NCBI GenBank assembly: GCA_964426135.1
Contig: CAYRPN010000010.1
Coordinates: 11,055-75,054 of the forward strand
Direction of reading: 5' to 3'
DNA from: CAYRPN01 sp964426135
GTDB lineage: Bacteria; Planctomycetota; Phycisphaerae; Phycisphaerales; Phycisphaeraceae
DNA: 64,000 bases
Positions 43,934 to 52,051 of the stretch are shown one piece after another; positions within the stretch are counted from its first letter, which is position 1; every line of letters starts with the position of its first letter. The translations under genes and the position numbers were made by a program. Under the pieces are notes generated by a model, which saw only the letters and a list, made by a program, of their open reading frames with translations, did no database searches and was not told the origin of the DNA.

Positions 43934-44803
43934 ATGTCGAACGCGACGTCCACGCCACCGCCCGCCGGCAACCCGCGCACGCTCGCCGGGAATGGCGCGT
44001 TTCATGCGTTCCTCGATCGCCTGGGCCAGCCGCCCGTGCATCTGCTCGGTTACATCGGCGGCATCGCCCGTCTGCTCGTGCAGACGCTCATCTGGATCTG
44101 GCGCGGCGTCGTGCTGCGGCAAGTTCGCTTCGGGCGTTTCGCGCTCTATTCGCAGATTGTCCGCGTCGGCGTGCGCTCCGTGGGCGTCATTGCCCTGGTC
44201 AGTTTCTGCATCGGTCTGATCCTCGCGCTGCAGATGGCGCCGCCGCTGGAAAACTTCGGCCAGGTCGATCAGGTGGCGACGATCATCTCGATCGCCGTGG
44301 TGCGCGAGTTGGGGCCGCTGATCAGCGCGATCGTGCTCACCGGTTTCGCCGGGGCGTCGATCGCGGCGGAACTGGGCACGATGGTGGTGGGCGAGGAGAT
44401 CGAAGCGCTCGAGGCTCACGCGCTGAACCCCGTGCGATTCCTCGTCATGCCGCGGGTCATCGCGACCACTGGCTGCATGATCGTCCTCTGCACCATTTCG
44501 GAGCTGGTCTCCATCGGCGGCGGATGGATCTTCGGCGTGTGGGGGCTCGACATCACCTCCGACGTCTACAAGGCGAACACGCTGGAGATTCTCGACCTGG
44601 CCGACTATTTCACCGGCATCGTCAAGGCGGGCGTCTTCGGCACCATCATCGGCGCGATCGCCTGCTACAACGGCCTGCACGTCACCGGCGGCGCGGCGGG
44701 CGTGGGCAGGGCCACGACGAACACGGTCGTTCATTGCATCGAGGCGATCATCTACACCGACCTGCTTTTCACCGCGGTGTTTTATGTGCTGGGATGGACG
44801 TGA
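43934..44803 (+). CDS. mlaE: MlaE/YrbE-type ABC transporter permease
   Basis: A 289-residue integral membrane protein of the MlaE family, which forms the channel part of lipid-trafficking ABC systems at the inner membrane. Diagnostic are GLILALQMAPPLENFGQV, SIAVVRELGPLISAIVLTG, AGASIAAELGTMVVGEEIEAL, and the RFLVMPRVIATT segment. Partner genes mlaF and mlaD are not adjacent, so they are elsewhere or the gene is split from its operon. The first 35 residues are a Pro/Thr-rich leader. Confidence 0.93.
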   Translation: MSNATSTPPPAGNPRTLAGNGAFHAFLDRLGQPPVHLLGYIGGIARLLVQTLIWIWRGVVLRQVRFGRFALYSQIVRVGVRSVGVIALVSFCIGLILALQMAPPLENFGQVDQVATIISIAVVRELGPLISAIVLTGFAGASIAAELGTMVVGEEIEALEAHALNPVRFLVMPRVIATTGCMIVLCTISELVSIGGGWIFGVWGLDITSDVYKANTLEILDLADYFTGIVKAGVFGTIIGAIACYNGLHVTGGAAGVGRATTNTVVHCIEAIIYTDLLFTAVFYVLGWT

Positions 44804-44884
44804 CGGGGAAGGGGACAGGGGGATACTCCGTCGCTTGCCGGTAGTGACCTGGTCCGAAATGTCAGGTGTCGCGGGTGTGGAGTA

Positions 44885-45403
44885 TTAAGACTGCTTCTCT
44901 GGTTCCGGTTTTTTGTCTTTTCTACCTGCAAGAAATGCAACTACCATCGAAGTAAGTGTGACACCTCCAAGAGAGCCACCAGTGATAATGCCGGTTTCCG
45001 ATTTCTGATACACCGAAATGATCATGGTAATTGCTGCGATAATGAGTCCGGAGATTGCCACAGTCAATCCGAATCGTTGCCCTCGCTTGAACCCCGCCAC
45101 GTCGGCCGAATCGCGGGCAATTTGTGCGTCGACGATCTTGTTTTCAATGGCGTGCCTGTGTTCTCCTTCCAATTCAAACCGCCGTACGATTCGCTCGCCC
45201 GTACCCGGATGCATTTGTTCATATTGCTGAAGGATTTCTGGCGAAGGGAGCGGGCCAATGGAGAGAGAGGCTTGTTGAATCTTCAGCATCTTCTGGCTGG
45301 AAGGATTCGGCGATTGTGGATCTTGATGTGGCATCCCAAATTGTTTTGAAGACCTTGCCAACTGTCGACGCTGTCGCCTTGTGAACTTGCTACTTTTCGT
45401 CAT
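44885..45403 (-). CDS. DUF2335-family membrane protein
   Basis: A 172-residue protein. The N-terminal half has LPSPEILQQYEQMHPGTGER, RFELEGEHRHAIE, the DUF2335 signature; two membrane segments follow (about 115-133 and 142-160), with a charged end. The function is unknown. Its start overlaps the end of the 72-residue gene upstream by 14 bases, so they form a two-gene unit. The region has lower GC than its neighbours, which suggests transfer (visual impression). Confidence 0.82.
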   Translation of the reverse strand: MTKSSKFTRRQRRQLARSSKQFGMPHQDPQSPNPSSQKMLKIQQASLSIGPLPSPEILQQYEQMHPGTGERIVRRFELEGEHRHAIENKIVDAQIARDSADVAGFKRGQRFGLTVAISGLIIAAITMIISVYQKSETGIITGGSLGGVTLTSMVVAFLAGRKDKKPEPEKQS

Positions 45404-45608
45404 GTTGGCGTAGTTCTTGAATGGTCAATTCAGCAGACTTTCGGAAATCCTCTGCAACCCAATGCCAATCCAGTGCAATCGCTTCCTGCTCGCTGCGATA
45501 AATGGACAGCCCATTGCCTGCGTTAGTGGGGCCAAGGTTTGGGGCCAGGTCGAGAATCGATCCTGCACCCCGAATGAAGTTGTACGTGGCGGTCGACAAG
45601 TTTGTCAC
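45390..45608 (-). CDS. Small hypothetical protein paired with DUF2335
   Basis: A 72-residue acidic protein, TATYNFIRGAGSILDLAP, then an aromatic core DWHWVAEDF and a helical tail. AGGAG lies directly before GTG 45608, or 9 bases before the TTG at 45599, which may be the true start. No function recognised. Overlap with the DUF2335 gene suggests they act together. Confidence 0.62.
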   Translation of the reverse strand: MTNLSTATYNFIRGAGSILDLAPNLGPTNAGNGLSIYRSEQEAIALDWHWVAEDFRKSAELTIQELRQHDEK

Positions 45609-45891
45609 TCTCCTGTGAAAGCGCTAGAAGAAGTCTACCCCTTATCGTCATGCGCCGCCAGCAGGGTGCCCAACAACTAGAAAAAGAGCAGGCGTATGCG
45701 GTTATCGCCCCGCCCTCTTGTCGCCCTCAAACGCCTTGTTTCAAGGGCGAACTAGTCAAGCTCTACGGGCCGCGCTTGTTTTCGTGTTGGATCGCAATTG
45801 GTGACGGGGATGCGCTGCTTCACGCGATTGACGAACGCCTACCGGGTGAAAAATTAGCCTTCTTCCTCCTGTTTTCTCGCTACTGTCCCGT

Positions 45892-46212
45892 TCACGCCGC
45901 CGTGACTTCGACGAAGCGCTGCACGCTGTTGATATCGCGCAGGACATCGAGGGAGGCCATCATCGTGCCGCTGGCGCCGATCTTGACCTGGACCGACTGC
46001 TGCTTGACGACGCGTCCGCCGAGGGTGCCGAAGCGGCCGCCGCGGGGCTTGGGGGCGTAGAGGCGGCGGCGGATGGCGCGCTGGCGGTTGCTTTCCTTCA
46101 TCGCCGCCTTGTCCTTCTCCAGCAGGCGCTTGATGGTCTTTTCCGCGCCGCGGTTGGTCGGCGCCTTGATGACTTTGACGGTGACGCGGCTGCCTGGGGT
46201 GATCGCTGTCAT
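45892..46212 (-). CDS. Conserved basic hypothetical protein
   Basis: A 106-residue protein, strongly basic in the middle: AEKTIKRLLEKDKAAMKESN, QRAIRRRLYAPKPRGGRFG. The start SRVTVKVIKAPTNRGAEKT and the end resemble a small beta-barrel with a long basic helix, as in nucleic-acid or ribosome-associated proteins; no family is named with confidence. The 280-base gap downstream (45609-45891) shows no gene. Confidence 0.65.
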   Translation of the reverse strand: MTAITPGSRVTVKVIKAPTNRGAEKTIKRLLEKDKAAMKESNRQRAIRRRLYAPKPRGGRFGTLGGRVVKQQSVQVKIGASGTMMASLDVLRDINSVQRFVEVTAA

Positions 46213-46317
46213 ATCGAATCCTCGTATTCACGCACGTTCTGCGGCGAATCCGCAGGCTGTGCAGAGCCGAGCATTATGATGAAAAACAGGTTTGGAGTCA
46301 AATGGGGGAGCGGCAGG

Positions 46318-46480
46318 CTTCGGGCCGTCAGCGATTACCAATGGCCTTTAGCCGTTAGCCTTTAGCCCCAGGCCACATGCTGTCGCGCGATGTTCGTGGC
46401 TGTCGGCTAATGGCTAACGGCTGTCGGCTGTCGGCTAACGGCTAACGGCTGTCGGCTATCGGCTGTCGACCGACAGCTCC
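46318..46480. repeat. GGCTAACGGCTGTC tandem/inverted tract
   Basis: Left part TTTAGCCGTTAGCCTTTAGC; right part repeated GGCTAACGGCTGTCGGCTAA units up to 46480, just before the HAD gene start at 46517. Confidence 0.83.
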
Positions 46481-46516
46481 ATACGGATACCCGCCGGCTT
46501 CCACTAAACTGTCGCC

Positions 46517-47437
46517 ATGCGTTATCGATTGCTCGCGCTCGATCTTGACGGCACGCTGTTGAATGAGCATGGCCGGGTGTCGCCCGCCAATCGTCAGGCG
46601 GCACAGGAACTTCGCCGCCGGGGCGTCATGGTTGTGCCCTGCACGGGGCGAGGCTGGAATGAATCGAAGGATCCCGTCGCCGCGATCTTCGGCCGAATCG
46701 ACTTCACGGACGGCCCTCATCGGCCCGCGTCGGCGGCGGAACTTGCGGCGGCGACCGCCAGCCCCGGCGTCTTCATCAGCGGCGCCGTGGTGGCGGACGT
46801 TCACACGGGCAAGGCGATGGACCTGGCCGTCATCGAACCGCACCTGTGCTGGCGCATTGTGCAGGGCCTGCGCGACCTGCCCGAGGCGGTGCTCGTGTTC
46901 CGCGAACTCTCCATGGTCGGTCACGACTACCTGATCACCGGCGAAGGTTCGCTGACGGCGCAGACGCAGTGGTGGTTCCAGCGCAGCGGCGCCACGGTGC
47001 ATTTTCAGCGCGAAGTGACGCCCGACGACCTGCGGCACTCGTTGCGCGTGGCGGTCGTCGCCGCCGACCATCGCATGGAAATCGCCAAGGAACGCGTGCG
47101 TGCGGCGGTCGGCGACGCGGTGTACTTCCACAGCTTCGAGGCCCAGCAGCCCGAACCGAAAGACGTCATGCACATCCTGGAAATCTTCGCCGCCGGCGTG
47201 GACAAGTGGCGCGGCATCGAGTGGATCGCCGCGACGCACGGCATCGCGCGGGAGGAGATCGCCGTCATCGGCGATGAGATCAACGACCTGACCATGATGC
47301 GAAGCGCCGGCTGCGGCATCGCCATGGGAAACGCCATCGCCGCCATCAAGGCGTGCGCCCGCCACGTCACGCGCGACAACCGCAACGACGGCGTCGCCTT
47401 CGCGATTGAGAAAATGATGTCAGGCGAGTGGGGGTGA
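46517..47437 (+). CDS. HAD superfamily (Cof/IIB) phosphatase
   Basis: A 306-residue cytoplasmic phosphatase. Motif I is ALDLDGTLLN (nucleophile Asp near residue 9), motif II is PCTGRG, and motifs III/IV lie in VIGDEINDLTMMRSAGCGIAM. The IIB cap lies between motifs II and III. Members dephosphorylate sugar phosphates or cofactor intermediates. The alternative substrates cannot be distinguished. It stands alone. Confidence 0.9.
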   Translation: MRYRLLALDLDGTLLNEHGRVSPANRQAAQELRRRGVMVVPCTGRGWNESKDPVAAIFGRIDFTDGPHRPASAAELAAATASPGVFISGAVVADVHTGKAMDLAVIEPHLCWRIVQGLRDLPEAVLVFRELSMVGHDYLITGEGSLTAQTQWWFQRSGATVHFQREVTPDDLRHSLRVAVVAADHRMEIAKERVRAAVGDAVYFHSFEAQQPEPKDVMHILEIFAAGVDKWRGIEWIAATHGIAREEIAVIGDEINDLTMMRSAGCGIAMGNAIAAIKACARHVTRDNRNDGVAFAIEKMMSGEWG

Positions 47438-47588
47438 GGGGTTTCACAAGGCCACGGCACGTGGAGAACTCGTGCCGCGACTCGATGCGGGAAACGAATG
47501 AACCCGCAACTCCGTTCTGCTATCCTGTGCAGAGTCCACGAAGGCTTTCAGCACTATTTGCGTCTCCGTCGTACCATGCCGCTCCTCA

Positions 47589-48290
47589 ATGGCTGAACTT
47601 TTCAATGTCTACTGCGATGAGAGTTGTCACCTGGAACGCGACCGGGTGCCTGTCATGGTGCTTGGAGCAACATGGTGCAAGTCATCCGTCGTATCGGACA
47701 TCTCGGAACGCATCAAGGAACTGAAGAAGCGCCACGGGCTTCCAACGAACGTTGAAATCAAGTGGACGAAGCTTTCTCCTTCGAAGCGAGCCCTTTACCT
47801 GGACCTGATCGACTATTTCTTTGACGACGACGATCTTCATTTTCGCGGCGTGCTGATTCCCGACAAGGCCGTGCTCGCGCGGAATCCGGCGCAATCGCAC
47901 GATCATTGGTACTACCAGATGTGCTTCCGCATGATCGAGCCGATCATCGATCCGACTCATCGCTATCGCATTTATCTGGACATCAAGGACTCTCGCAGCG
48001 AACAGAAGCGGCGGGCGCTCGAAGAGGTGCTGCGGCTGTCCCGGCAGGACCCGCATGGACGCATCATCGAACACGTGCAGCAGATTCGATCCCACGAATC
48101 AGCCGTCATGCAGTTGACGGACATACTGGCGGGCGCGATCAGCCATCACAACCGGGGTTTGATTGCCAATCCAGCGAAGCGCGAAGTCATCCAGCGCATC
48201 CAGCGGCGTTCGGGCTGGACGCTGTCGACATCCACCTGGCTTCGCGAGCCGAAGATCAGCCTGCTGCGATGGGAGGGACCGGAGGCCTGA
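47589..48290 (+). CDS. DUF3800 family protein
   Basis: A 233-residue protein of the DUF3800 family: NVYCDESCHLERDRVPVMVL with the first acidic pair, VEIKWTKLSPSKRALY, YRIYLDIKDSRSEQKR, and QLTDILAGAISHH near the end. The conserved Asp/Glu set suggests an RNase-H-like metal-dependent nuclease (inference from family). It is followed after 3 bases by the next gene, so the two are co-translated. DUF3800 genes often occur on islands. Confidence 0.87.
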   Translation: MAELFNVYCDESCHLERDRVPVMVLGATWCKSSVVSDISERIKELKKRHGLPTNVEIKWTKLSPSKRALYLDLIDYFFDDDDLHFRGVLIPDKAVLARNPAQSHDHWYYQMCFRMIEPIIDPTHRYRIYLDIKDSRSEQKRRALEEVLRLSRQDPHGRIIEHVQQIRSHESAVMQLTDILAGAISHHNRGLIANPAKREVIQRIQRRSGWTLSTSTWLREPKISLLRWEGPEA

Positions 48291-48293
48291 CTC

Positions 48294-48818
48294 ATGGCAC
48301 ATCCTCAGTGGCTGCCCGCACTGATGACGCTGAACGATGTTGGAGGCGACTGGCCCCGGTATCTGAGCGCCGTTTACAGCCGCTTCAAACTTGACTTTCT
48401 GGATTCCCAGCCCCGCATCGACGGTCAATGGGTGCGCTGTCGCCGCGACCCGATCATCGACGGCAAAGAGGCTGGGTTCTGGCACTGCACCTCGGAAGGC
48501 GACGATGAACGCGCTCGAACGCCGGACGTTGATCGAATGGCGCGCGTCGGATGGATTCGAGCGATCATCGAGCATTGCGGCGATTCGACCATCGATTGCT
48601 GGCGAAACCGGCGCGACGGAGCTGACGTGCGGCAGTTGCTGTGGTTCAACGAGGAGTATCTCGTCGTACTTGGTCAGCGGAAGCGGAAAAGTGACGGGTT
48701 CCAATACTGGATGCTGATCACCGCGTATCCCACTCCGCAGGAACATCGCAAACGAAAACTTCGTGCGGAACGAGACGAAGTCTGTTCAGTCCAGAAACGG
48801 CTGACGCCGCCTCCTTGA
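48294..48818 (+). CDS. Putative BECR-fold (barnase/EndoU/RelE-like) nuclease, partner of DUF3800
   Basis: A 174-residue protein. The pattern GFWHCTSEGDDERARTPDVD, RMARVGWIRAII, LLWFNEEYLVVLGQR and WMLITAYPT keeps the His, Glu/Arg, Tyr and Thr-Ala-Tyr positions seen in phage-type BECR RNases (resemblance by eye, not a search). It may be a toxin-like or RNA-processing enzyme working with DUF3800. Only 3 bases separate the genes, and a hairpin follows directly. Confidence 0.6.
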   Translation: MAHPQWLPALMTLNDVGGDWPRYLSAVYSRFKLDFLDSQPRIDGQWVRCRRDPIIDGKEAGFWHCTSEGDDERARTPDVDRMARVGWIRAIIEHCGDSTIDCWRNRRDGADVRQLLWFNEEYLVVLGQRKRKSDGFQYWMLITAYPTPQEHRKRKLRAERDEVCSVQKRLTPPP

Positions 48819-48831
48819 AGGGAGACGGCGT
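48803..48831 (+). terminator. Hairpin at end of DUF3800 pair
   Basis: GACGCCGCCTCC and GGGAGACGGCGTC pair with one mismatch. No long T-run follows, so termination may be weak. It overlaps the stop codon region of the second gene. Confidence 0.5.
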
Positions 48832-49006
48832 CGGTACTCCTTCCACCAGTGGCGGATGAGCTAATGGATCATCATATACGTCGGCACGCTTGTCAACCCC
48901 GCTTAAATGAAAACCCTCCACATTTCACCGATGTGGCTGGAAATGGAAAAGAGACTTCCGCATAGGCTCCTCTCTCGTCTGACGCTAGCGCCAACCTCAT
49001 GTCAGG

Positions 49007-51847
49007 TCAAGTGTTTTGCCCAGCGCCACTGGCCACCCACGTCCGCAGCAGCTTGTAATCCACCTTGCCGATGCCCAGGATCGGAATGCGGTCGAGCTTT
49101 CGCACTTCATCCAGCCGCATCACACCGCGGAAGCCGGCCTCGGCAAGCATGGCGTTGGCCTGCGCCAGCGTGAGGTCTTCCGTGGTGAACAGCACGATGC
49201 GCCGGCTGGCCGCGCCGCCGCCGGTCGCGGCGTCGCCCGCCTCGATGCCTTCCACCGCCACGCGCGGGCCGTCGTCCGTCGGCGCAAAGCGCACGACGAA
49301 CGGCTCCTCCAGCGCGGGCAGCGAAATCATCTCGCCGCCCGCCTTCAAAAAGCGCTTCAGCCGGCCGCGGAAATGCACGAAGCCTGCCTCGTCGATCTCC
49401 ACCAGATCGCCCGTCGCGTACCACTGGCGCCCGCCATGCTCGACGAACGGCGTGGGCGTGTCGCCGAGGTAACCATTGAACACATTGGGCCCGGCGACGA
49501 TAAGCATGCCGCGCGGGTTGGCGACGTCCGTACTCCCCTCCCTCGCAGGGAGGGGTTGGGGGAGGGTTGGATCTTCAGGTTGATTGGCGGCGATAGCTTG
49601 ACTGGACGCCCGACCCTCCCCCTGCCCCTCCCTAAGAGGGAGGGGAGTACGAGCGAGCCGTGGGAGGGGAGTACGAGCGAGCCCTATCGTCGGCCTTGCG
49701 GGAAGCGGTATGCGCGTGTCCGGGTCCACCAGCATCAACTCGACATTCGGGATCGCCGTGCCCACGGTGCCTGCTTTGACCAGGCCGGGGCGATTGCACG
49801 TGACCAGCGGCGAGCACTCGGTGACGCCGTAGCCTTCCAGCAGCGGGCACTGCGGCATCTTTTCCTTCGCCAGGGCGAAGAGCGCGTCGGGGCATTTTTC
49901 CGCGCCGGTCACGATCAGGCGCAGCGTCTTGAGCATGTCCGGCGTGCCGCGCGAGACGAGATTGGCGATGAACGACGGCGTGCCGCACGTCACCGTCACG
50001 CCGTACGCGGCGACCTTGCGAGCCAGCGCGCTGCCGGCGGTGGGATCAGGGTGATGCACGATCTTGCATCCGGCGAGAATCGGCGCCAGCGATGCAAAGG
50101 TCAGGCCGAAGCTATGAAACGGCGGCAGAAAACTGAGCAGCGAATCCTGCGTGGAAAGCGGGAACGAATCCGCCACGCTGCTGATGTTCGCCAGGATGTT
50201 CGCATGCGTCAGCGGCACCGCCTTGGGCGCCTTCTCCGAGCCTGACGTGAAGAGAATCGCGCCGATGGCGTCGGGCTTCGCATCCGCCACCATGCGCCGC
50301 ACGGAGCCAGGCATGAAGCGCACTTTCAAGAGTGCACCGAGTTTCGCGAGCTTGGAAATCTTCGCGGTGATTTCTTCCAGGTGGACAAACTGAGCGCCTT
50401 CGACTTTGATATCCACGCGATCGAGAAAAGAGCGGGCGCTGATGACGTGCGTCAGGCTGCACAGCTTCGCCGAGTGTGCCAGGTACGCGGGTCCGGTGGT
50501 CCAGTTGAGCACGACGGGCACCTTGCCCGCCAGGGACAACGCGAGCACGGTCATGTCCGCCGCGACGGACGCAGGCAGGATGACGCCGATGTTCGCACCG
50601 GCGATGGTCTTGAACTGCCGGGCGAGGATGAGAGCGCCAACCAGCAATCGTTCATACGTCACGGCCCCGGCGCGGTCGTCCGCGGCGACGATGTCCTTGC
50701 GGCAGCGCAGCGCCCGTTCCACGAATGCCTGCGGGATCGTCGGGCCGAGGATGCGCATGCGGTCGTTCACCGCCGGCGGCCTGAACCACTGCGGCGGCGC
50801 GGGGACAGGCGGGGCACTCTCGGCCAGGCCTTCCGCCAGTGCCCACAGATCGCCCACCAGCAGCGGCACGCGCTGGCACGACACGTTGAACCGCTGCTCG
50901 ATCGCCATGGTCACGTCCATGCTTTCGAGGCTGTCCAGGCCCAGCGCTTCCAGCTTCATCTCCGCGGCGCAATTCTCGGCGCGTAGCTCCCGCCCCAGCT
51001 TCTCCGCGAGCATCTGCCGCACCGCGTCCTGCGTCGCCGACTTCACCTTCGAAAGATCGAACGCCAGGTCCGCGGCCGGCGGCGGAGGATAGTCGCGCCG
51101 ACGCGCGCCGAAGAGCCAGTGATAAGGAACATAGCGCGGCTCCTCCGGACCAGGCTCGTTGTACCACGACTCCAGAAAGCGATTCAGCTTGTCGCGAGTC
51201 AGCTCCGGCAACTGGCTGCGATCGAGCACTTCGATCGTGATCGTGATGTGCCGGCGCGGCATGAAGAAGAACAAGCTCGCCAGCGGCAGGAACAGACCGG
51301 CGACGATGCGGCGCGCCAGCGGCGGACTCTGCCCGGTGTAGGCGCGGGTGAAACTGCTGCCCCACAGGCCGCTGGTGCGCATGAGCACGACCTTGGCGTT
51401 GGGCGCGGCGCGGAGGATCTCCACGGGGCCGCGGGCGCTGCCGATCGCTTCCTGCCCGCGCCGCCAGACCCGGCCCGCCGGCCAGAGAATGATGTTGCCG
51501 CCGGCGTTCAGGTCGCTGATGACGGTTTCGATCACCTGCTGAATTTGCTTCTGCGACTCGGCGCTGGGCCGCTCCATGTCGGGCACCATTAAGGCGCGGG
51601 TGAGGCGCGGAATCCAGCTCACCAGGATGTTGTCGAGATTCAAATCCGCCATCACCGGCCGCGGCGCCAGTTGCCCGGCGATCACGCTGTACGCCAGCGG
51701 CGGATCGACGTAGCCCGGATGGCTCGGCAGCACCAGTGCGCCGCGCAGGCCGCGGATCTTCTCCAGGCCCTTGACGGTGACGCGATAGCGCAGCGACAGG
51801 ATCACCCGCACCAGCCGCCAGATCACGATTCGCAAGAGTTGCCGCAC
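49007..51847 (-). CDS. Acyltransferase - ACP - acyl-ACP/CoA synthetase fusion
   Basis: A 946-residue, three-part enzyme. Residues 1-260 are a PlsC-type lysophospholipid acyltransferase (LPSHPGYVD, His43). Residues about 270-345 are an acyl carrier domain with Ser306 in LGLDSLESMD for phosphopantetheine. The rest is an AMP-forming ligase: ILFTSGSEKAPKAVPLTHAN near 530, GYGVTECSP, YATGDLVEIDEAGF and FLKAGGEMIS. It resembles E. coli Aas but with its own carrier domain between. Residues about 721-771 are coded by a palindromic insert (49533-49683). GTG 51847 with GGGAG upstream is the best start; the frame before it is repeat sequence. Confidence 0.9.
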   Translation of the reverse strand: MRQLLRIVIWRLVRVILSLRYRVTVKGLEKIRGLRGALVLPSHPGYVDPPLAYSVIAGQLAPRPVMADLNLDNILVSWIPRLTRALMVPDMERPSAESQKQIQQVIETVISDLNAGGNIILWPAGRVWRRGQEAIGSARGPVEILRAAPNAKVVLMRTSGLWGSSFTRAYTGQSPPLARRIVAGLFLPLASLFFFMPRRHITITIEVLDRSQLPELTRDKLNRFLESWYNEPGPEEPRYVPYHWLFGARRRDYPPPPAADLAFDLSKVKSATQDAVRQMLAEKLGRELRAENCAAEMKLEALGLDSLESMDVTMAIEQRFNVSCQRVPLLVGDLWALAEGLAESAPPVPAPPQWFRPPAVNDRMRILGPTIPQAFVERALRCRKDIVAADDRAGAVTYERLLVGALILARQFKTIAGANIGVILPASVAADMTVLALSLAGKVPVVLNWTTGPAYLAHSAKLCSLTHVISARSFLDRVDIKVEGAQFVHLEEITAKISKLAKLGALLKVRFMPGSVRRMVADAKPDAIGAILFTSGSEKAPKAVPLTHANILANISSVADSFPLSTQDSLLSFLPPFHSFGLTFASLAPILAGCKIVHHPDPTAGSALARKVAAYGVTVTCGTPSFIANLVSRGTPDMLKTLRLIVTGAEKCPDALFALAKEKMPQCPLLEGYGVTECSPLVTCNRPGLVKAGTVGTAIPNVELMLVDPDTRIPLPARPTIGLARTPLPRLARTPLPLREGQGEGRASSQAIAANQPEDPTLPQPLPAREGSTDVANPRGMLIVAGPNVFNGYLGDTPTPFVEHGGRQWYATGDLVEIDEAGFVHFRGRLKRFLKAGGEMISLPALEEPFVVRFAPTDDGPRVAVEGIEAGDAATGGGAASRRIVLFTTEDLTLAQANAMLAEAGFRGVMRLDEVRKLDRIPILGIGKVDYKLLRTWVASGAGQNT
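49533..49683. repeat. CTCCCCTCCCT palindromic element inside the fusion gene, with tandem duplication
   Basis: Arms CTCCCCTCCCTCGCAGGG / CCCTAAGAGGGAGGGGAG. The last 24 bases (GGGAGGGGAGTACGAGCGAG and on) are repeated in tandem, giving LARTPLPR and LARTPLPL in the protein. It sits in a loop between PDTRIPLP and RGMLIVAGP. Confidence 0.92.
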
Positions 51848-51927
51848 AGGAACTCCCGTGGCAGGAAAAAAGGCCGACGGCGAGTCATGGTAGAGAGGAT
51901 GCGCGCGGGCGTCGACCGACGATGTGT

Positions 51928-52051
51928 CGTAGGGTGCGTCAAGTCCGCGCGGACGCACCGTTTGTGCCACCGATCGTCGACGTGGATTTTCAGTTCGCGG
52001 CGTTCCCGTTCCTCGCTGGTGCGTCCGCGCCGAGCCTTGACGCACCCTACT
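51928..52051. repeat. TAGGGTGCGTC element, copy 2
   Basis: CGTAGGGTGCGTCAAG (left) and CTTGACGCACCCTAC (right) are inverted, with inner CGCGGACGCACC / GGTGCGTCCGCG arms. It abuts the stop codon of the GNAT fusion gene and lies upstream of the acyl-ligase fusion. Confidence 0.9.

Noticed and set aside
51848..52045. Longer N-terminus for the acyltransferase fusion
   Set aside because: It runs through the TAGGGTGCGTC repeat; GTG 51847 has a ribosome-binding site and family sequence begins there.
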